Assembly: GCA_900468805.1 (NCBI GenBank)
Contig: UEIF01000042.1
Location: 62,001-126,000 of the forward strand
Length of the DNA stretch: 64,000 nucleotides
Reading direction: 5' to 3'
From: Hyphomicrobiales bacterium
GTDB lineage: Bacteria; Pseudomonadota; Alphaproteobacteria; Rhizobiales; Rhizobiaceae
Position 1 is the first letter of the stretch; each line of letters opens with the position of its first letter. Positions 1-8,442 of this stretch are shown here, piece by piece. The notes beneath the pieces were generated by a model. That model was not told the origin of the DNA and ran no database searches. It saw nothing but the letters and a program-made list of their open reading frames with translations. The translations under genes were made by a program, and so were the position numbers.

Positions 1-245
1 TCGACCTGCTCGGTCTTTTCGAGGGCCGCGGCATTTCGGAGCGTTTCACCCTGGAAACCGGCGAGATGCCGAACCGCATTCGTCTCTATCGCCGTCCGAT
101 CCTCGACTACTGGGCAGAAAACGACGAGACGCTGGGTGACATCATCACCCATGTGCTGATCCATGAGATCGGCCACCACTTCGGCCTCAGCGACGATGAC
201 ATGGAGCGCATCGAGGCAAGCGCCGAAGAGGCCGCTGAACGCTGA
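1..245 (+). CDS. Metallopeptidase family protein (minimal zincin), 3' end only
   Basis: The gene enters from the left edge; the reading frame begins at base 3 and ends with TGA at 243-245. The visible C-terminal part (about 80 residues) carries HEIGHHFG, a HExxH-type zinc signature with a third histidine position typical of the small 'minimal metalloprotease-like' family (about 120-150 residues in alphaproteobacteria). An acidic tail follows. The two His and the Glu of the motif are intact, so a zinc peptidase fold is likely; the substrate is unknown. It converges on the next gene with one intervening base. Confidence 0.85.
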   Translation, partial: DLLGLFEGRGISERFTLETGEMPNRIRLYRRPILDYWAENDETLGDIITHVLIHEIGHHFGLSDDDMERIEASAEEAAER

Positions 246-246
246 C

Positions 247-453
247 CTATTGCTCGGACAGCTTCATGTCCGGGTCATAGTCCTTGCCCTCGACCTCCTT
301 GACGACAGCCTGGCCGCACTGCATCTGGCCGGTCGCAGCGTTGAAGGCATAGGTGGGCGAGCCGGACATTGACCAGCCCTTGTTCAGCGCCGCCGTCACC
401 TTGTGGCAGAAGGAAGCGTCGTCGGGACCGGTCAGGAAGCGGTAGAGTTTCAT
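247..453 (-). CDS. DUF1737 domain protein
   Basis: A 68-residue soluble protein. The N-terminus (MKLYRFLTGPDDASFCHK) and the central GSPTYAFN segment match the DUF1737 family, small single-domain proteins of unknown role in Proteobacteria. Its ATG shares one base with the TGA of the upstream CitE-like gene (TGATG at 451-455), so the two are translationally coupled and probably one transcript. No catalytic motif or membrane segment is seen, and no function can be assigned. Confidence 0.75.
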   Translation of the reverse strand: MKLYRFLTGPDDASFCHKVTAALNKGWSMSGSPTYAFNAATGQMQCGQAVVKEVEGKDYDPDMKLSEQ

Positions 454-1358
454 CAGGCGGGCTTTCTTGCAGAAATCAGGTGCGCTTTATGAACCAGAGC
501 CTCGGCCTGGACAAGATGCAGCCGCTCGATCATCCGCCCGTCCGCATTGATGACGTTCAGCCCCTCGGCAGCCGGATCGGCGAAGGCGGCGATGATAGCC
601 TCAGCCTCCGCGATTTCTTCCGCGCTCGGCCCGAAATGCCGGTTGGCGGCTGTAATCTGCGCCGGATGGATCAGCATCTTGCCCACAAAGCCCATGGCGC
701 GGCCCTGCCCGCACTCGGCATCGAAACCTTCCCCATCCTGAAAATCGTTGAAGACGCTGTCGAGCGCATCGAGCCCGTAGGCCTTGACCGCCAGAACGAC
801 CTGCATCAGCCAGGGTACGAGATAGGTCCGCCCCGGCTGCGGCAAGACGCCCGTCTCCTTGCGCAGGTCGTTGAGGCCGACGACGAGGCAATCGAGCCGC
901 GATCCCGGCGTGCGGCCGGATTCGGTGATGGCTGCGACATTCAGCACGCCGCGCGGCGTTTCGATCATCGCCCAGATGCGCAGCTCCTCCGGCACATCCG
1001 CATCGGCAAGAGGATCGCTGATATCAGTGACATCCTGCGGCTCGTCCACCTTCGGCAGCAGAACGGCATCTGGCAACAGCGCCTTGACCAGTTCCAGATC
1101 CGCCAGCCCGAAGCCGGATGACAAAGAGTTGATACGGATGATCCTTTCCTTGCCCTCGAGTGGCGGTCCCGCAAAAAACGTCTTCAGATTGTCGCGTGCT
1201 TCCGCCTTTTTTTCAGGCGCGACGGAATCCTCAAGATCGAAAATTACCGCATCGCAATCAAGGGAATGGGTCTTTCTAAGCGCCCGCACATTGATGGCGG
1301 GTACGCTCAGCACAGAGCGGCGCAGACGCAGGGAACGGAGAGGTGGTGTTCGGCTCAT
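453..1358 (-). CDS. HpcH/HpaI aldolase / citrate lyase beta-like (CitE-like) CoA ester lyase
   Basis: A 301-residue protein of the CitE/malyl-CoA lyase branch of the HpcH/HpaI fold. The metal-site motif FDLEDSV lies near residues 40-46, followed by MIETPRGVLN with the conserved Glu and by GLNDL. Family members cleave or form CoA thioesters of 3-hydroxy acids such as malyl-, citramalyl- or citryl-CoA. There is no citrate lyase alpha, gamma or accessory gene nearby, so a stand-alone CoA lyase is more likely than a citrate lyase subunit. The substrate cannot be read from the sequence. The start is ATG at 1358; the stop overlaps the start of the DUF1737 gene. Confidence 0.85.
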   Translation of the reverse strand: MSRTPPLRSLRLRRSVLSVPAINVRALRKTHSLDCDAVIFDLEDSVAPEKKAEARDNLKTFFAGPPLEGKERIIRINSLSSGFGLADLELVKALLPDAVLLPKVDEPQDVTDISDPLADADVPEELRIWAMIETPRGVLNVAAITESGRTPGSRLDCLVVGLNDLRKETGVLPQPGRTYLVPWLMQVVLAVKAYGLDALDSVFNDFQDGEGFDAECGQGRAMGFVGKMLIHPAQITAANRHFGPSAEEIAEAEAIIAAFADPAAEGLNVINADGRMIERLHLVQAEALVHKAHLISARKPA

Positions 1359-1471
1359 GGGCCATTAGTGCCAAGCTTCACAAAGCCCGGCAAGACAACA
1401 AAAAGCCATGCTTGACTTGCAGAGAGGAAAAAGAAGGACCACATTCCTTTCCTTAGAAAGGTTTCAAACCA

Positions 1472-1708
1472 ATGCAGAACATTCGCTCCATCTTCTTCAT
1501 GCTTGCCGGCGCCACCGTTTTTGTGGCTATGCTGCTTCTCACCTTCTCGGTCACGCTCGCCGTTGGCGGCATCCTGACCGTGCTTATGGTCGGCCGCGCC
1601 CTTTCGATGAAGATGAAGCCCGCTCCCGTCCGCGCCCGCGCCCGTGCCGATGGAAAGCGCGAGATGCGCGTCTGGAACGACGGCCGCGGCACGATCATCG
1701 ATCTCTGA
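1472..1708 (+). CDS. Small membrane protein of unknown function
   Basis: A 78-residue protein with a long hydrophobic segment from about residue 7 to 40, enough for one long or two short membrane helices. A strongly basic linker rich in Arg/Ala/Lys follows, then a short polar tail ending GRGTIIDL. An AAAGG Shine-Dalgarno-like stretch precedes the ATG. It stands alone between divergently placed neighbours. I do not recognise the family; conserved short proteins of this type are usually unannotated in rhizobia. Confidence 0.6.
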   Translation: MQNIRSIFFMLAGATVFVAMLLLTFSVTLAVGGILTVLMVGRALSMKMKPAPVRARARADGKREMRVWNDGRGTIIDL

Positions 1709-1805
1709 TCACTTTTCGCTGAAAATTCTGACCGGCATTGTCGGCTCACGCTCCCCCGTAACGTCTTTGAAGCAGCCAGGCATTGGCCGGCGTTTGAAAA
1801 CAAAT

Positions 1806-1810
1806 GGAGG
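1806..1810 (+). promoter_or_regulatory. Shine-Dalgarno deciding the VOC gene start
   Basis: GGAGG directly abuts an ATG at 1811, which is too close to be used, but lies six bases before a second in-frame ATG at 1817. The second ATG is therefore the better start. Confidence 0.6.
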
Positions 1811-1816
1811 ATGAGC

Positions 1817-2236
1817 ATGGATGCGACGGAAAACAGCCCGACCAAGATGCCGCCGGTCAAGAATGGCCTGCTGCCCTATCTGACGGTCGACGGCGCGCTA
1901 AAGGCTGCAGAATTCTATAAGAAGGCTTTCGGTGCAGAGGAAGCCTATCTCGTACCATCAGACGAAAGCGGCCGGACGATGCATGTGCATCTCTACATCA
2001 ATGGCAGCTCGCTCATGCTGTCGGATGCCTATCCCGAATACGGCCATCCCTTCAAAGGCCATGAGGGCTTCGCCATCCAGCTGATTATCGACGATATCGA
2101 TAGCTGGTGGGATCGCGCCGTCGCTGCCGGCGCCGAAGTCGTCATGCCGGTCGAGCTGATGTTCTGGGGCGATCGCTACGGCCAGCTTCGCGATCCGTTT
2201 GGCGTCCTCTGGGGTCTGAATGCACCGTCGAAGTAA
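1817..2236 (+). CDS. VOC family (glyoxalase/PhnB-like) protein
   Basis: About 139 residues forming the paired beta-alpha-beta-beta-beta modules of the vicinal-oxygen-chelate fold. The segment LTVDGALKAAEFYKKAFGAE and the C-terminal GDRYGQLRDPFGVLWGL are typical of the PhnB-like branch, whose biochemical role is mostly undefined. It may bind a metal or small molecule, or act in resistance or detoxification. It is a single-gene unit between the small membrane protein and leuD. An ATG at 1811 is an alternative start. Confidence 0.8.
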   Translation: MDATENSPTKMPPVKNGLLPYLTVDGALKAAEFYKKAFGAEEAYLVPSDESGRTMHVHLYINGSSLMLSDAYPEYGHPFKGHEGFAIQLIIDDIDSWWDRAVAAGAEVVMPVELMFWGDRYGQLRDPFGVLWGLNAPSK

Positions 2237-2368
2237 GAAGACACACAATTGGCCGGCTGCGCGAAACGTCGCGTGGCCTCCGTCAGCGAAAGATTCTTCT
2301 TCATTTCGGCTGAAAACTGGACTAGATGCAAAAATAGAAAGTACGTTTGCTGAAATGGAGCATGGGTC

Positions 2369-2977
2369 ATGGATAAATTCGTGAAGCTCACGGGCGTTGC
2401 AGCCCCTCTGCCGGTCGTCAACATCGACACCGACATGATCATTCCGAAGGACTATCTGAAGACCATCAAGCGCACCGGCCTCGGCAAGGGCCTTTTCGCC
2501 GAAGCCCGTTATAATGAAGACGGCTCCGAAAACCCCGATTTCGTACTGAACAAGCCGGCCTACCGCGATGCCAAGATCCTGGTTGCCGGTGACAACTTCG
2601 GCTGCGGCTCTTCGCGTGAGCACGCTCCGTGGGCGCTGCTCGATTTCGGTATCCGCTGTGTGATCTCCACCAGCTTCGCCGACATTTTCTACAACAACTG
2701 CTTCAAGAACGGCATTTTGCCGATCCAGGTCAGCCACGAAGACCTCGACAAGCTGATGGATGACGCCGAGCGCGGTTCCAACGCTGTTCTTACGGTTGAC
2801 CTCGAAAACCTCGAAATCACCGGCCCGGATGGCGGCTCGATCAAGTTCGGTCTCGATGAATTCAGGCGTCACTGCCTGCTGAACGGTCTCGACGATATCG
2901 GCCTGACGATGGAAAAGAGCAAGGCGATCGACGACTTCGAAAAGAAGAATGCTGCCTCGCATCCTTGGGCCGCCTGA
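2369..2977 (+). CDS. leuD: 3-isopropylmalate dehydratase small subunit
   Basis: A 202-residue LeuD. With LeuC it isomerises 2-isopropylmalate to 3-isopropylmalate in leucine synthesis. The swivelling-domain signatures are present: NIDTDMIIPKDYLK near the N-terminus and GDNFGCGSSREHAPWAL around residue 72-88. Length matches the family. leuC is not in the window, as is usual in rhizobia where leuC, leuD and leuB are dispersed. leuB lies 1.2 kb downstream, beyond an opposite-strand gene. A strong intrinsic terminator follows the stop. Confidence 0.97.
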   Translation: MDKFVKLTGVAAPLPVVNIDTDMIIPKDYLKTIKRTGLGKGLFAEARYNEDGSENPDFVLNKPAYRDAKILVAGDNFGCGSSREHAPWALLDFGIRCVISTSFADIFYNNCFKNGILPIQVSHEDLDKLMDDAERGSNAVLTVDLENLEITGPDGGSIKFGLDEFRRHCLLNGLDDIGLTMEKSKAIDDFEKKNAASHPWAA

Positions 2978-3001
2978 GCAAAATCAAAATTGCTTTCGAT
3001 C

Positions 3002-3026
3002 AAGCCGGGCTCTCGCCCGGCTTTTT
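3002..3026 (+). terminator. Rho-independent terminator of leuD
   Basis: A perfect 9-bp stem AAGCCGGGC / GCCCGGCTT with a TCTC loop, ending in a T run (3022-3026). It lies 25 bases after the leuD stop and before the end of the convergent dehydratase gene. Confidence 0.9.
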
Positions 3027-3039
3027 CTTTGTCCGGCGA

Positions 3040-3972
3040 TCAGAGAAACTTCTCTTTCCAGACCCTGAGCTTTTCGAGCGACACGCCGATGCCGCCGCAG
3101 ACTTCGATGAGCGGATTGTCGAAGCGTGAGAGCAGGCCGGCATGCACATCGGCGACGGCAAGCGCCGCACCGCAGGCCGGCTCGACCAGGATGCGCTGCG
3201 CATCGGCAAATTTCAGGCAGGCGGCCACGGCATCGGCATCGCTGACGAGAACGCTTTCGATCGGGTGATGCTTCGGCAGGTCGAAGACATGGGGCGCCAC
3301 CTGCCGCGCCCCGAGCGACGTGGCAATCGAGGTGATGGCCGGTAGCGAAATACGCTCATTGGCCTTGAGGCTGGCATTGAAAGACGCCGCCCCTTCCGTC
3401 TCGACGGCGATAACAGGCACATCGGTAAGCCCGTTCCGCTTCAACCCCTCGACAATGCCGGCAAGCAGCCCGCCTCCGCCGACACTCGTGACGACGCAAT
3501 CGAATTTTGCGCCCTTCGCGACGACCTCATCGATCAACGTGGCATGGCCATCCCACAAAAGCGGATGGTCGAAAGGATGCACATAGGTTGCCTTGCGGCT
3601 CTCGGCGAGTTCGATCGCATGCGCATTTGCCTCATCAAAGACGGACCCGTGAACCAGCACACTGGCACCCGTTGCAGCGATCGTCTTGCGCACATCGGAC
3701 GCCGTCGTCTCCGGCACCACGATCGTGACCGGTACGCCGAGCGCCCGCCCGGCATAAGCTGCCGCAATGCCGGCATTGCCACCGGAGGCGCAGAAGATCT
3801 CACTCGCCCCGCTTTCCACCTCGTGCTGGCATAGCCGGCCGACGCCGCGCAGCTTGAAGCTGCCGGAAGGCTGCAGTGCGTCAAGCTTCAACCAAAGTGG
3901 CTTGCCGCTGGCGCTGTAATCGGGCGCTGTCTGGATGAGGGGCGTGTCGAGATGAAGGGGTGCAAAAGACAT
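3040..3972 (-). CDS. PLP-dependent serine/threonine dehydratase-like protein (fold type II)
   Basis: About 310 residues from the ATG at 3972. The PLP lysine is in SGSFKLRG (K40), and SVGGGGLLAG forms the glycine-rich phosphate loop near residue 165-175. ASGGNAGIA is the substrate loop. This matches the short serine dehydratase / threonine ammonia-lyase family without a regulatory ACT domain, which deaminates L-Ser/L-Thr to pyruvate/2-oxobutyrate. The open frame extends to 4068, but its extra N-terminal part is unlike the family. No strong Shine-Dalgarno supports either start. It sits between leuD and leuB on the opposite strand; a link to branched-chain synthesis through 2-oxobutyrate is only a guess. 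Confidence 0.85.
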   Translation of the reverse strand: MSFAPLHLDTPLIQTAPDYSASGKPLWLKLDALQPSGSFKLRGVGRLCQHEVESGASEIFCASGGNAGIAAAYAGRALGVPVTIVVPETTASDVRKTIAATGASVLVHGSVFDEANAHAIELAESRKATYVHPFDHPLLWDGHATLIDEVVAKGAKFDCVVTSVGGGGLLAGIVEGLKRNGLTDVPVIAVETEGAASFNASLKANERISLPAITSIATSLGARQVAPHVFDLPKHHPIESVLVSDADAVAACLKFADAQRILVEPACGAALAVADVHAGLLSRFDNPLIEVCGGIGVSLEKLRVWKEKFL

Positions 3973-4153
3973 GGAAGAATATCCGGGGAAAGAAAGGAAG
4001 AGCTGTTGTTCTAGCCTGTTTGAAGGTGCGGGAGCAACCACATCAGACATCACATGACGCGGAGGCAAGCGTACCGATTCACCCCTTCTCTCGCTTGAAA
4101 TGCCGATTTCTGGGGTCTAAGAAGCCGCAGCTTGTTTTTCCGCGGAGGGTTTC

Positions 4154-5266
4154 ATGACAGTGCGCAATCTTTTCCTGCTGCCGGGCGACGGCATCGGCCC
4201 TGAAGCCATGGGTGAGGTCCGCAAGATCATCGCCTATATGAACGAGGGGATGAATGCCGGCTTCGTCACCGATGAAGGCCTCGTCGGCGGCAGCGCCTAC
4301 GATGCGCATGGTGCGGCAATCTCCGAAGACGACATGAAAAAGGCACTTGCCGCTGATGCTGTGCTTTTCGGCGCCGTCGGCGGCCCGAAGTGGGATAGCG
4401 TTCCCTATGAAGTGCGCCCGGAAGCCGGCCTGCTGCGCCTGCGCAAGGATCTGGAACTTTTCGCAAACCTGCGCCCGGCGATCTGCTATCCTGCACTCGC
4501 CTCCGCTTCCTCATTGAAGCCGGAACTGGTCGAAGGCCTCGACGTCCTGATCATCCGCGAGTTGACGGGCGGTGTTTACTTCGGCGAGCCGAAGGAAATC
4601 ATCGATCTCGGCAATGGCCAGAAGCGCGGCATCGATACGCAGGTCTACGATACCTACGAGATCGAGCGCATCGCCGGTGTCGCCTTTGAAATGGCCCGCA
4701 CCCGCAACAACCGCGTCTGCTCCATGGAAAAGCGCAATGTCATGAAATCAGGCGTGCTCTGGAACCAGGTCGTGACCGAAACGCATAAGGCGAAATATTC
4801 CGACGTGCAGCTGGAGCATATGCTGGCGGATGCTGGCGGCATGCAGCTCGTGCGCCAGCCGAAGCAGTTCGACGTCATCGTCACCGACAACCTCTTCGGC
4901 GACATGCTCTCCGACGTTGCCGCCATGCTGACCGGTTCGCTCGGCATGCTGCCCTCGGCCTCGCTCGGAGCACCTGACGGTAAGACCGGCAAGCGCAAGG
5001 CGCTCTATGAGCCGGTTCACGGCTCGGCACCCGATATCGCTGGCAAGGGCATCGCCAATCCGATCGCCATGATTGCCTCCTTCGCCATGTGCCTTCGCTA
5101 CTCCTTTAATTTGGTCAAGGAAGCAGACAACCTGGAAAAGGCAATCGCCAACGTGCTCGACAAGGGCATCCGCACTGGCGACATCATGGCACCGGGCAGC
5201 CGCCAGGTCGGCACCGTCGAGATGGGCGACGCCATCCTTGACGAGTTCAAGACCCTTTCTGCCTGA
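4154..5266 (+). CDS. leuB: 3-isopropylmalate dehydrogenase
   Basis: A 370-residue LeuB, which oxidatively decarboxylates 3-isopropylmalate with NAD+. The N-terminus FLLPGDGIGPEAMGEV, the ELTGGVYFG substrate loop, and NLFGDMLSD with the conserved Mg-binding Asp residues are present. So is the EPVHGSAPDIAGKGIANP cofactor segment near the C-terminus. Length is normal. A parS-like palindrome begins one base after its TGA and an intrinsic terminator follows. Confidence 0.97.
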   Translation: MTVRNLFLLPGDGIGPEAMGEVRKIIAYMNEGMNAGFVTDEGLVGGSAYDAHGAAISEDDMKKALAADAVLFGAVGGPKWDSVPYEVRPEAGLLRLRKDLELFANLRPAICYPALASASSLKPELVEGLDVLIIRELTGGVYFGEPKEIIDLGNGQKRGIDTQVYDTYEIERIAGVAFEMARTRNNRVCSMEKRNVMKSGVLWNQVVTETHKAKYSDVQLEHMLADAGGMQLVRQPKQFDVIVTDNLFGDMLSDVAAMLTGSLGMLPSASLGAPDGKTGKRKALYEPVHGSAPDIAGKGIANPIAMIASFAMCLRYSFNLVKEADNLEKAIANVLDKGIRTGDIMAPGSRQVGTVEMGDAILDEFKTLSA

Positions 5267-5282
5267 TATTTCACGTGAAACG
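5267..5282. other. parS-like palindrome (14/16 match)
   Basis: TATTTCACGTGAAACG matches the ParB target consensus TGTTTCACGTGAAACA except at positions 2 and 16. It lies between the leuB stop codon and its terminator, outside coding sequence and about 45 kb from the putative origin. Confidence 0.5.
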
Positions 5283-5288
5283 CTTTTC

Positions 5289-5320
5289 AGCCCTTCGCAC
5301 TTCGTGCGGAGGGCTTTTTT
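5289..5320 (+). terminator. Rho-independent terminator of leuB
   Basis: A 12-bp stem (5289-5300 with 5304-5315, one G-T pair) closes a TTC loop and runs into six T residues. Confidence 0.92.
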
Positions 5321-5526
5321 ATTGAAGCCAGCAGGTCTGGCGTTTGGCGCATTGGTCGCATGTACCACCGCTATCAGCTCACTGCCTCGTCTCGTCCTCT
5401 CCTTCAGGAGTACGGATTGGCCATAACCAAAATTGATTAGAATTATCTGAGGAAGCCCGTTCTCTGTCGTAATCCTGTGCATTTTTACGGCCTATCTCAT
5501 ACCCAAGGGTTATACGGATAGTAGGA

Positions 5527-6261
5527 ATGCGGGAACTTCTAGTCTCCTTGGACAGGCGCTGGCGCAGAAATGGGTGCGTCATGCCACCATTGCGGTGGCG
5601 CGCATGCCTTTTTATTACGCTGAACGCCGTTATCCTTTCCATGCTGATATTCGATGCGCCGATCGGGGCTGGCCATCTGCCTGAGCCTATTCAGCGTTTC
5701 GGGGAGATATTGACCGATTTCGGCGATTCCGCCTGGCTGATCCTCACCAGCGTCCTGCTCTTCTTCCACGGCAGGGCTGGCTACAAGCTTTTAAACAGCG
5801 CAAAGGCAAGAGCCCAGGCACTCTATGTGAGCTGGATCGGCGCCTTCCTGTTTACGACAGTCGTCTTTTCCGGCCTGCTCGCCAACCTGCTGAAACGCAC
5901 GATCGGCCGCGCGCGCCCTGAACATTTTCAGGACCTCGGGGTGCTTTCCTTCACGCCTTTCTCCGGCCATGCAGCACTGGAGAGCTTTCCGTCAGGACAT
6001 TCGACCACCGTGGGTGCCTTCTTCGCTGCCTTCGCTCTGCTCTTCCCGCGCTACCGGGTTCCCTTCATCGCCGGTGCCATCTGGCTCGGCATGACGCGCG
6101 TCATGGTCGGCGCGCACTATCCGAGCGATGTCATTGCCGGCCTCGCCTTTGGCGCCTGGTTCTCGCTGCTGACGGCAATCGTCTATGCCCGCTACGGCCT
6201 GCTTTTCAGACTTGCACCAGATGGCTGGCCTATGTCCAAGCGATACTTCCCGGACGCATGA
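5527..6261 (+). CDS. PAP2-family membrane phosphatase
   Basis: A 244-residue integral membrane protein with about six hydrophobic helices. All three phosphatase motifs are intact: KRTIGRARP (KxxxxxxRP), PSGH, and TRVMVGAHYPSD (RxxxxxHxxxD, with Thr in place of the usual Ser). These catalyse dephosphorylation of lipid phosphates such as phosphatidate, undecaprenyl diphosphate or lipid A. Rhizobial LpxE/LpxF belong to this superfamily, but nothing here fixes the substrate. The start is uncertain: AGGA abuts the ATG at 5527, and ATG at 5581 is an alternative just before the first helix. Confidence 0.85.
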   Translation: MRELLVSLDRRWRRNGCVMPPLRWRACLFITLNAVILSMLIFDAPIGAGHLPEPIQRFGEILTDFGDSAWLILTSVLLFFHGRAGYKLLNSAKARAQALYVSWIGAFLFTTVVFSGLLANLLKRTIGRARPEHFQDLGVLSFTPFSGHAALESFPSGHSTTVGAFFAAFALLFPRYRVPFIAGAIWLGMTRVMVGAHYPSDVIAGLAFGAWFSLLTAIVYARYGLLFRLAPDGWPMSKRYFPDA

Positions 6262-6297
6262 GAAAAAATGGCGCATAAGAAAAACAGCGCATGAAAA

Positions 6298-6322
6298 ACC
6301 CGGCGCCTTTCGAGCGCCGGGT
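6298..6322. terminator. Bidirectional hairpin terminator between PAP2 and MFS genes
   Basis: A 9-bp GC-rich stem ACCCGGCGC / GCGCCGGGT with a 7-base loop. It is flanked by an A5 run on the left, which reads as a U-tract for the minus-strand MFS transcript, and by CTTT on the right. Confidence 0.75.
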
Positions 6323-6349
6323 CTTTGATTTCAGGATATTCGCCGCGCC

Positions 6350-8236
6350 TTAGTCCAGCGCATGAATATCCCGATTCTTGGTTTCCGGCAGGAACAGCAC
6401 GCCGATGACCAGCGTGATCGATGCGAAGACGATCGGATACCAGAGGCCGTAATAGATGTTGCCGGCGGCCGCGCTCATCGCAAAGGCCGTAGCAGGCAGC
6501 AAGCCGCCGAACCAGCCGTTGCCGATATGATAGGGCAGCGACATGCCGGTATAGCGGATGCGGGTCGGAAAGAGCTCGACCAGCAGCGCTGCGATCGGGC
6601 CGTAAACCATCGTCACGTAGAACACGAGCACGAACAGGATGGCGATCGTGCCAGCCCAATTGACACGAGCAGGATCGGCAACCATCGCGAACGAACCGCC
6701 GCCAGGGATCGTGTAGACGGCCATGTCGGTGACGCTTTTCGCTTCATCCGCCGTCAGCAGCTTGCCGGCAACGAGTTTGTCGCCCGGCAGCGTTTCCTTC
6801 TGGCCGGCGCGTATCGCATCGGCATTGAGGGTGAGTTCCGGATTGGCGGCGACGAAAGCATCGAGCTTGGCATCGGCAACCTTGGCAGCACCGCGCTTCA
6901 GCGGATAGCCGGCATCATGAAGGGCGAGATTGATGCCCTTTTCGAAGGCAGCATTGGTCTTGGCGGCATCGGCACCGGCTGCGACGGCGTCGTAACCGGT
7001 GATTGTGTCGTCACCGACCTTTACGGTTGCCGGCTGGCCGGCAGGACCCGGCACCACGTCATAAGGCACCGAGTTCTTGGTCAGGAACGCCGTTGCGATA
7101 TCGCAGGAGTTGGTAAACTTGGAGGTACCGGTCGGGTTGAACTGGAATTTGCAATCCGCCGGGTCCGCCGTCACCGTTGCCCGGATCGTCGCCTGCGCCT
7201 CATAGAGAGCTGGATTTGCCGTATAAGTCATCGCCTTGAACAGCGGGAAGTAGGTGACCGCTGCGATGAGCAGCCCCGCCATGATGATCGGCTTGCGACC
7301 GATCCTGTCCGACAATCCGCCGAAGATGACGAAGAATGGCGTGGCGAGGAAGAGAGCAATCGCGACCATGATGTTGGCCGACTGCAGATCGACCTTCAGC
7401 ACGTTCTGCAGGAAGAACAGGGCGTAGAACTGACCACCGTACCAGATGACCGCCTGGCCCATGGTAGCGCCGAAAAGCGCGATCAGCGCGATCTTGGCAT
7501 TCTTCCACTGGCCGAATGCTTCCGTCAGCGGTGCCTTCGATCCCTTGCCTTCCGCCTTCATGCGCTGGAAGGCGGGCGACTCGTTCATCTTCAACCGGAT
7601 CCAGACGGAGATACCGAGCAGGACGACCGAGACGAGGAACGGAATGCGCCAGCCCCAGGCAGCAAAGGCGGTCGTGCCCATAATTGACTGGACCGTGACG
7701 ATGACGATTAGCGACAGGAACAGGCCGAGCGTTGCCGTCGTCTGGATCCAGGACGTGAAATAGCCGCGGCGGCCGTTCGGCGCATGTTCGGCAACGTAAG
7801 TGGCCGCACCGCCATATTCGCCGCCGAGCGCCAGGCCCTGCAGCAGGCGCAGACCGATCAGAATGATCGGAGCGGCAATGCCGATGGAGGCAGCACCCGG
7901 CAGGATGCCGACCAGGAAGGTCGAGAAGCCCATGATGAGAATGGTCACCAGGAAGGTGTATTTGCGGCCGACGAGATCGCCGAGACGGCCGAAAACCAGC
8001 GCGCCGAATGGCCGTACCAGGAAGCCGGCAGCGAAAGCGAGCAGCGTGAAGATATTACGCGTCGCTTCCGGATATTGGGTGAAATAGGTCGCGCCGATAT
8101 AGGTGGCAAGCGAACCGTAAAGATAGAAGTCGTACCATTCGAAAACCGTGCCGAGCGACGAGGCGAAGATGACCTTCTTCTCCTCGCCCGTCATCGGACC
8201 GGCTTTCGCACCATCGACGCTTGCGACATTTGCCAT
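6350..8236 (-). CDS. MFS transporter, metabolite:H+ symporter (MHS) type, with large periplasmic insertion
   Basis: A 628-residue carrier. The start at 8236 is fixed by GGAGG at 8244-8248; a longer frame to 8308 lacks this support. MHS signatures include FEWYDFYLYGS (33-43), the loop GRLGDLVGRKYT (83-94), LQGLALGGEYGGAATYVAEH (132-151) and the repeat motif GGLSDRIGRK (306-315). Family members are proton symporters for dicarboxylates, alpha-ketoglutarate, shikimate, proline/betaine and the like. Oddity: residues about 338-526 form an extra soluble segment with two Cys (C362, C378) between the ninth and tenth helices. Typical MHS proteins are about 430-450 residues. Substrate unknown. Confidence 0.88.
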   Translation of the reverse strand: MANVASVDGAKAGPMTGEEKKVIFASSLGTVFEWYDFYLYGSLATYIGATYFTQYPEATRNIFTLLAFAAGFLVRPFGALVFGRLGDLVGRKYTFLVTILIMGFSTFLVGILPGAASIGIAAPIILIGLRLLQGLALGGEYGGAATYVAEHAPNGRRGYFTSWIQTTATLGLFLSLIVIVTVQSIMGTTAFAAWGWRIPFLVSVVLLGISVWIRLKMNESPAFQRMKAEGKGSKAPLTEAFGQWKNAKIALIALFGATMGQAVIWYGGQFYALFFLQNVLKVDLQSANIMVAIALFLATPFFVIFGGLSDRIGRKPIIMAGLLIAAVTYFPLFKAMTYTANPALYEAQATIRATVTADPADCKFQFNPTGTSKFTNSCDIATAFLTKNSVPYDVVPGPAGQPATVKVGDDTITGYDAVAAGADAAKTNAAFEKGINLALHDAGYPLKRGAAKVADAKLDAFVAANPELTLNADAIRAGQKETLPGDKLVAGKLLTADEAKSVTDMAVYTIPGGGSFAMVADPARVNWAGTIAILFVLVFYVTMVYGPIAALLVELFPTRIRYTGMSLPYHIGNGWFGGLLPATAFAMSAAAGNIYYGLWYPIVFASITLVIGVLFLPETKNRDIHALD

Positions 8237-8442
8237 TGTCTGTCCTCCACAGAGTGATGAGCACGGTCGCGGCCTGCTCTCCTCAAAGCATACCCCTGGC
8301 CACGACACGCCTGACGAGAGTTTGACAGAAAAGAAGTGCCAGAAAGAGGGATGCTTTGGGATTATGACTTTAGTCTAATTTTTGTGCATGGATTGCCGCA
8401 TGGCTCTTGCCGTGGCTGAGCACGCACGGCACGCCGCAATCG

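Noticed and set aside
1408..1722. 104-codon frame over the small membrane protein
   Set aside because: Frame-shifted shadow; the 1472-1708 frame has the better ribosome site and a clear hydrophobic helix.
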